Shown here piece by piece: positions 63,758-64,000 of a stretch of DNA of 64,000 nt. A model generated the notes under the pieces. The model was given only the letters and a program-made list of their open reading frames with translations. It searched no databases and had not been told where the DNA came from. A program made the translations under genes and the position numbers. This DNA comes from Pseudidiomarina salinarum (GTDB lineage: Bacteria > Pseudomonadota > Gammaproteobacteria > Enterobacterales > Alteromonadaceae): contig NZ_JPER01000001.1 in NCBI RefSeq assembly GCF_000753715.1, positions 992,001 through 1,056,000 on the forward strand, read 5' to 3'. Position 1 is the first letter of the stretch. The number at the start of each line of letters is the position of its first letter.

Positions 63758-64000
63758 CTAGAAGCGCGAATCATTTTCGCAAGGAACACCGTCACCATCG
63801 CCGTCCATTTTGACGTCAGGACAATGGTTTAAGAAGAACTCGGCCTCTGCGCGCGAATTCATCTGGCTGCAGTACTGGCGCCCGTCACAACGAAATGCAG
63901 ACTGTTTCGCAGCGTAGCGCGGAGCTTTGCCGGTGAGAACTCTGTTGAGGGTATCGGGCTGGGTGTATTCTTCAACGCTTTGTTTCACGTTGACCCGCTG
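63758..64000 (-). CDS. Excalibur-domain protein, start outside window
   Basis: The frame is open to the right edge, so the start is lost; a GTG at 63988 is the first in-window candidate. The C-terminal Excalibur calcium-binding domain is clear: FRCDGRQYCSQM, NHCPDVKMDGDGDGVPCEND. Similar Excalibur proteins in Alteromonadales have an N-terminal cold-shock-like or other domain; not visible here. Located just before the SDR-like gene, same strand. Confidence 0.75.
   Translation of the reverse strand, partial: QRVNVKQSVEEYTQPDTLNRVLTGKAPRYAAKQSAFRCDGRQYCSQMNSRAEAEFFLNHCPDVKMDGDGDGVPCENDSRF

Overview
This window is an ordinary, very compact stretch of a gammaproteobacterial chromosome. The organism is most likely in the Alteromonadales, perhaps Idiomarinaceae. 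Three things support this: E. coli-like gene order (ybfF/seqA-pgm, fldA-fur, perM/bepA/arsC-like/hda, purC-bamC-dapA-bcp, yffB-dapE), the presence of SeqA and Hda, and small families common in marine gammaproteobacteria (DUF6746, DUF2069, DUF2066, DUF2788, DUF2897). The genus is inferred; there is no rRNA to test it. I see no phage, insertion sequence, integrase or CRISPR array.

Left part (1-8 kb): the end of an unrecognised gene; a candidate Fur box before DUF6746-moxR-VWA; an NsrR-type regulator facing a 73-residue membrane protein across two NsrR-like operators; tRNA-Val(GAC); then an AT-richer block of orphan genes that ends in a cassette of three exported proteins, two of them paralogues with a degenerate thioredoxin fold. 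From 7.5 to 14.5 kb lies a complete methylcitrate (propionate) operon of the acnD/prpF type with its GntR regulator and two matching palindromes.

Middle (14.5-34.5 kb): a MscS channel, a Na+/H+ antiporter, a YceI protein with a strong terminator, a 1176-residue membrane LOV-GGDEF-EAL protein followed by a DASS-type permease, a four-gene operon (patatin, hemH, phospholipase D, beta-CASP nuclease), xthA, yfbV, yffB-dapE-M15 peptidase-DUF2897, and dapA-bamC-purC. From 34.5 to 50.2 kb: bcp, perM, bepA, a TlpA-like lipoprotein, arsC-like, wrbA-like, hda, an MFS transporter, seqA-pgm, ybfF, fldA, fur, rhlE and glnS. Replication control (Hda, SeqA), iron and NO regulation (Fur, NsrR) and envelope biogenesis (BamC, BepA) are well represented.

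Right part (50-64 kb): 5-oxoprolinase genes pxpABC preceded by three small membrane proteins (one a 59-residue gene with a strong ribosome site), pirin, an acyl-CoA dehydrogenase/APH-kinase/SDR operon, a secreted metallo-beta-lactamase-fold enzyme, a PadR/HAAS pair with two striking palindromes over its promoter, a HExxH metallopeptidase-like protein, an HdeD-type protein, an SDR-like protein that carries both halohydrin-dehalogenase signature motifs, and an Excalibur-domain gene cut by the window edge. Genes are packed very tightly: seven convergent pairs overlap by exactly 4 nt at their stop codons. The best leads are the halohydrin dehalogenase candidate, the NsrR/small membrane protein divergon, the LOV photoreceptor and the orphan exported cassette.
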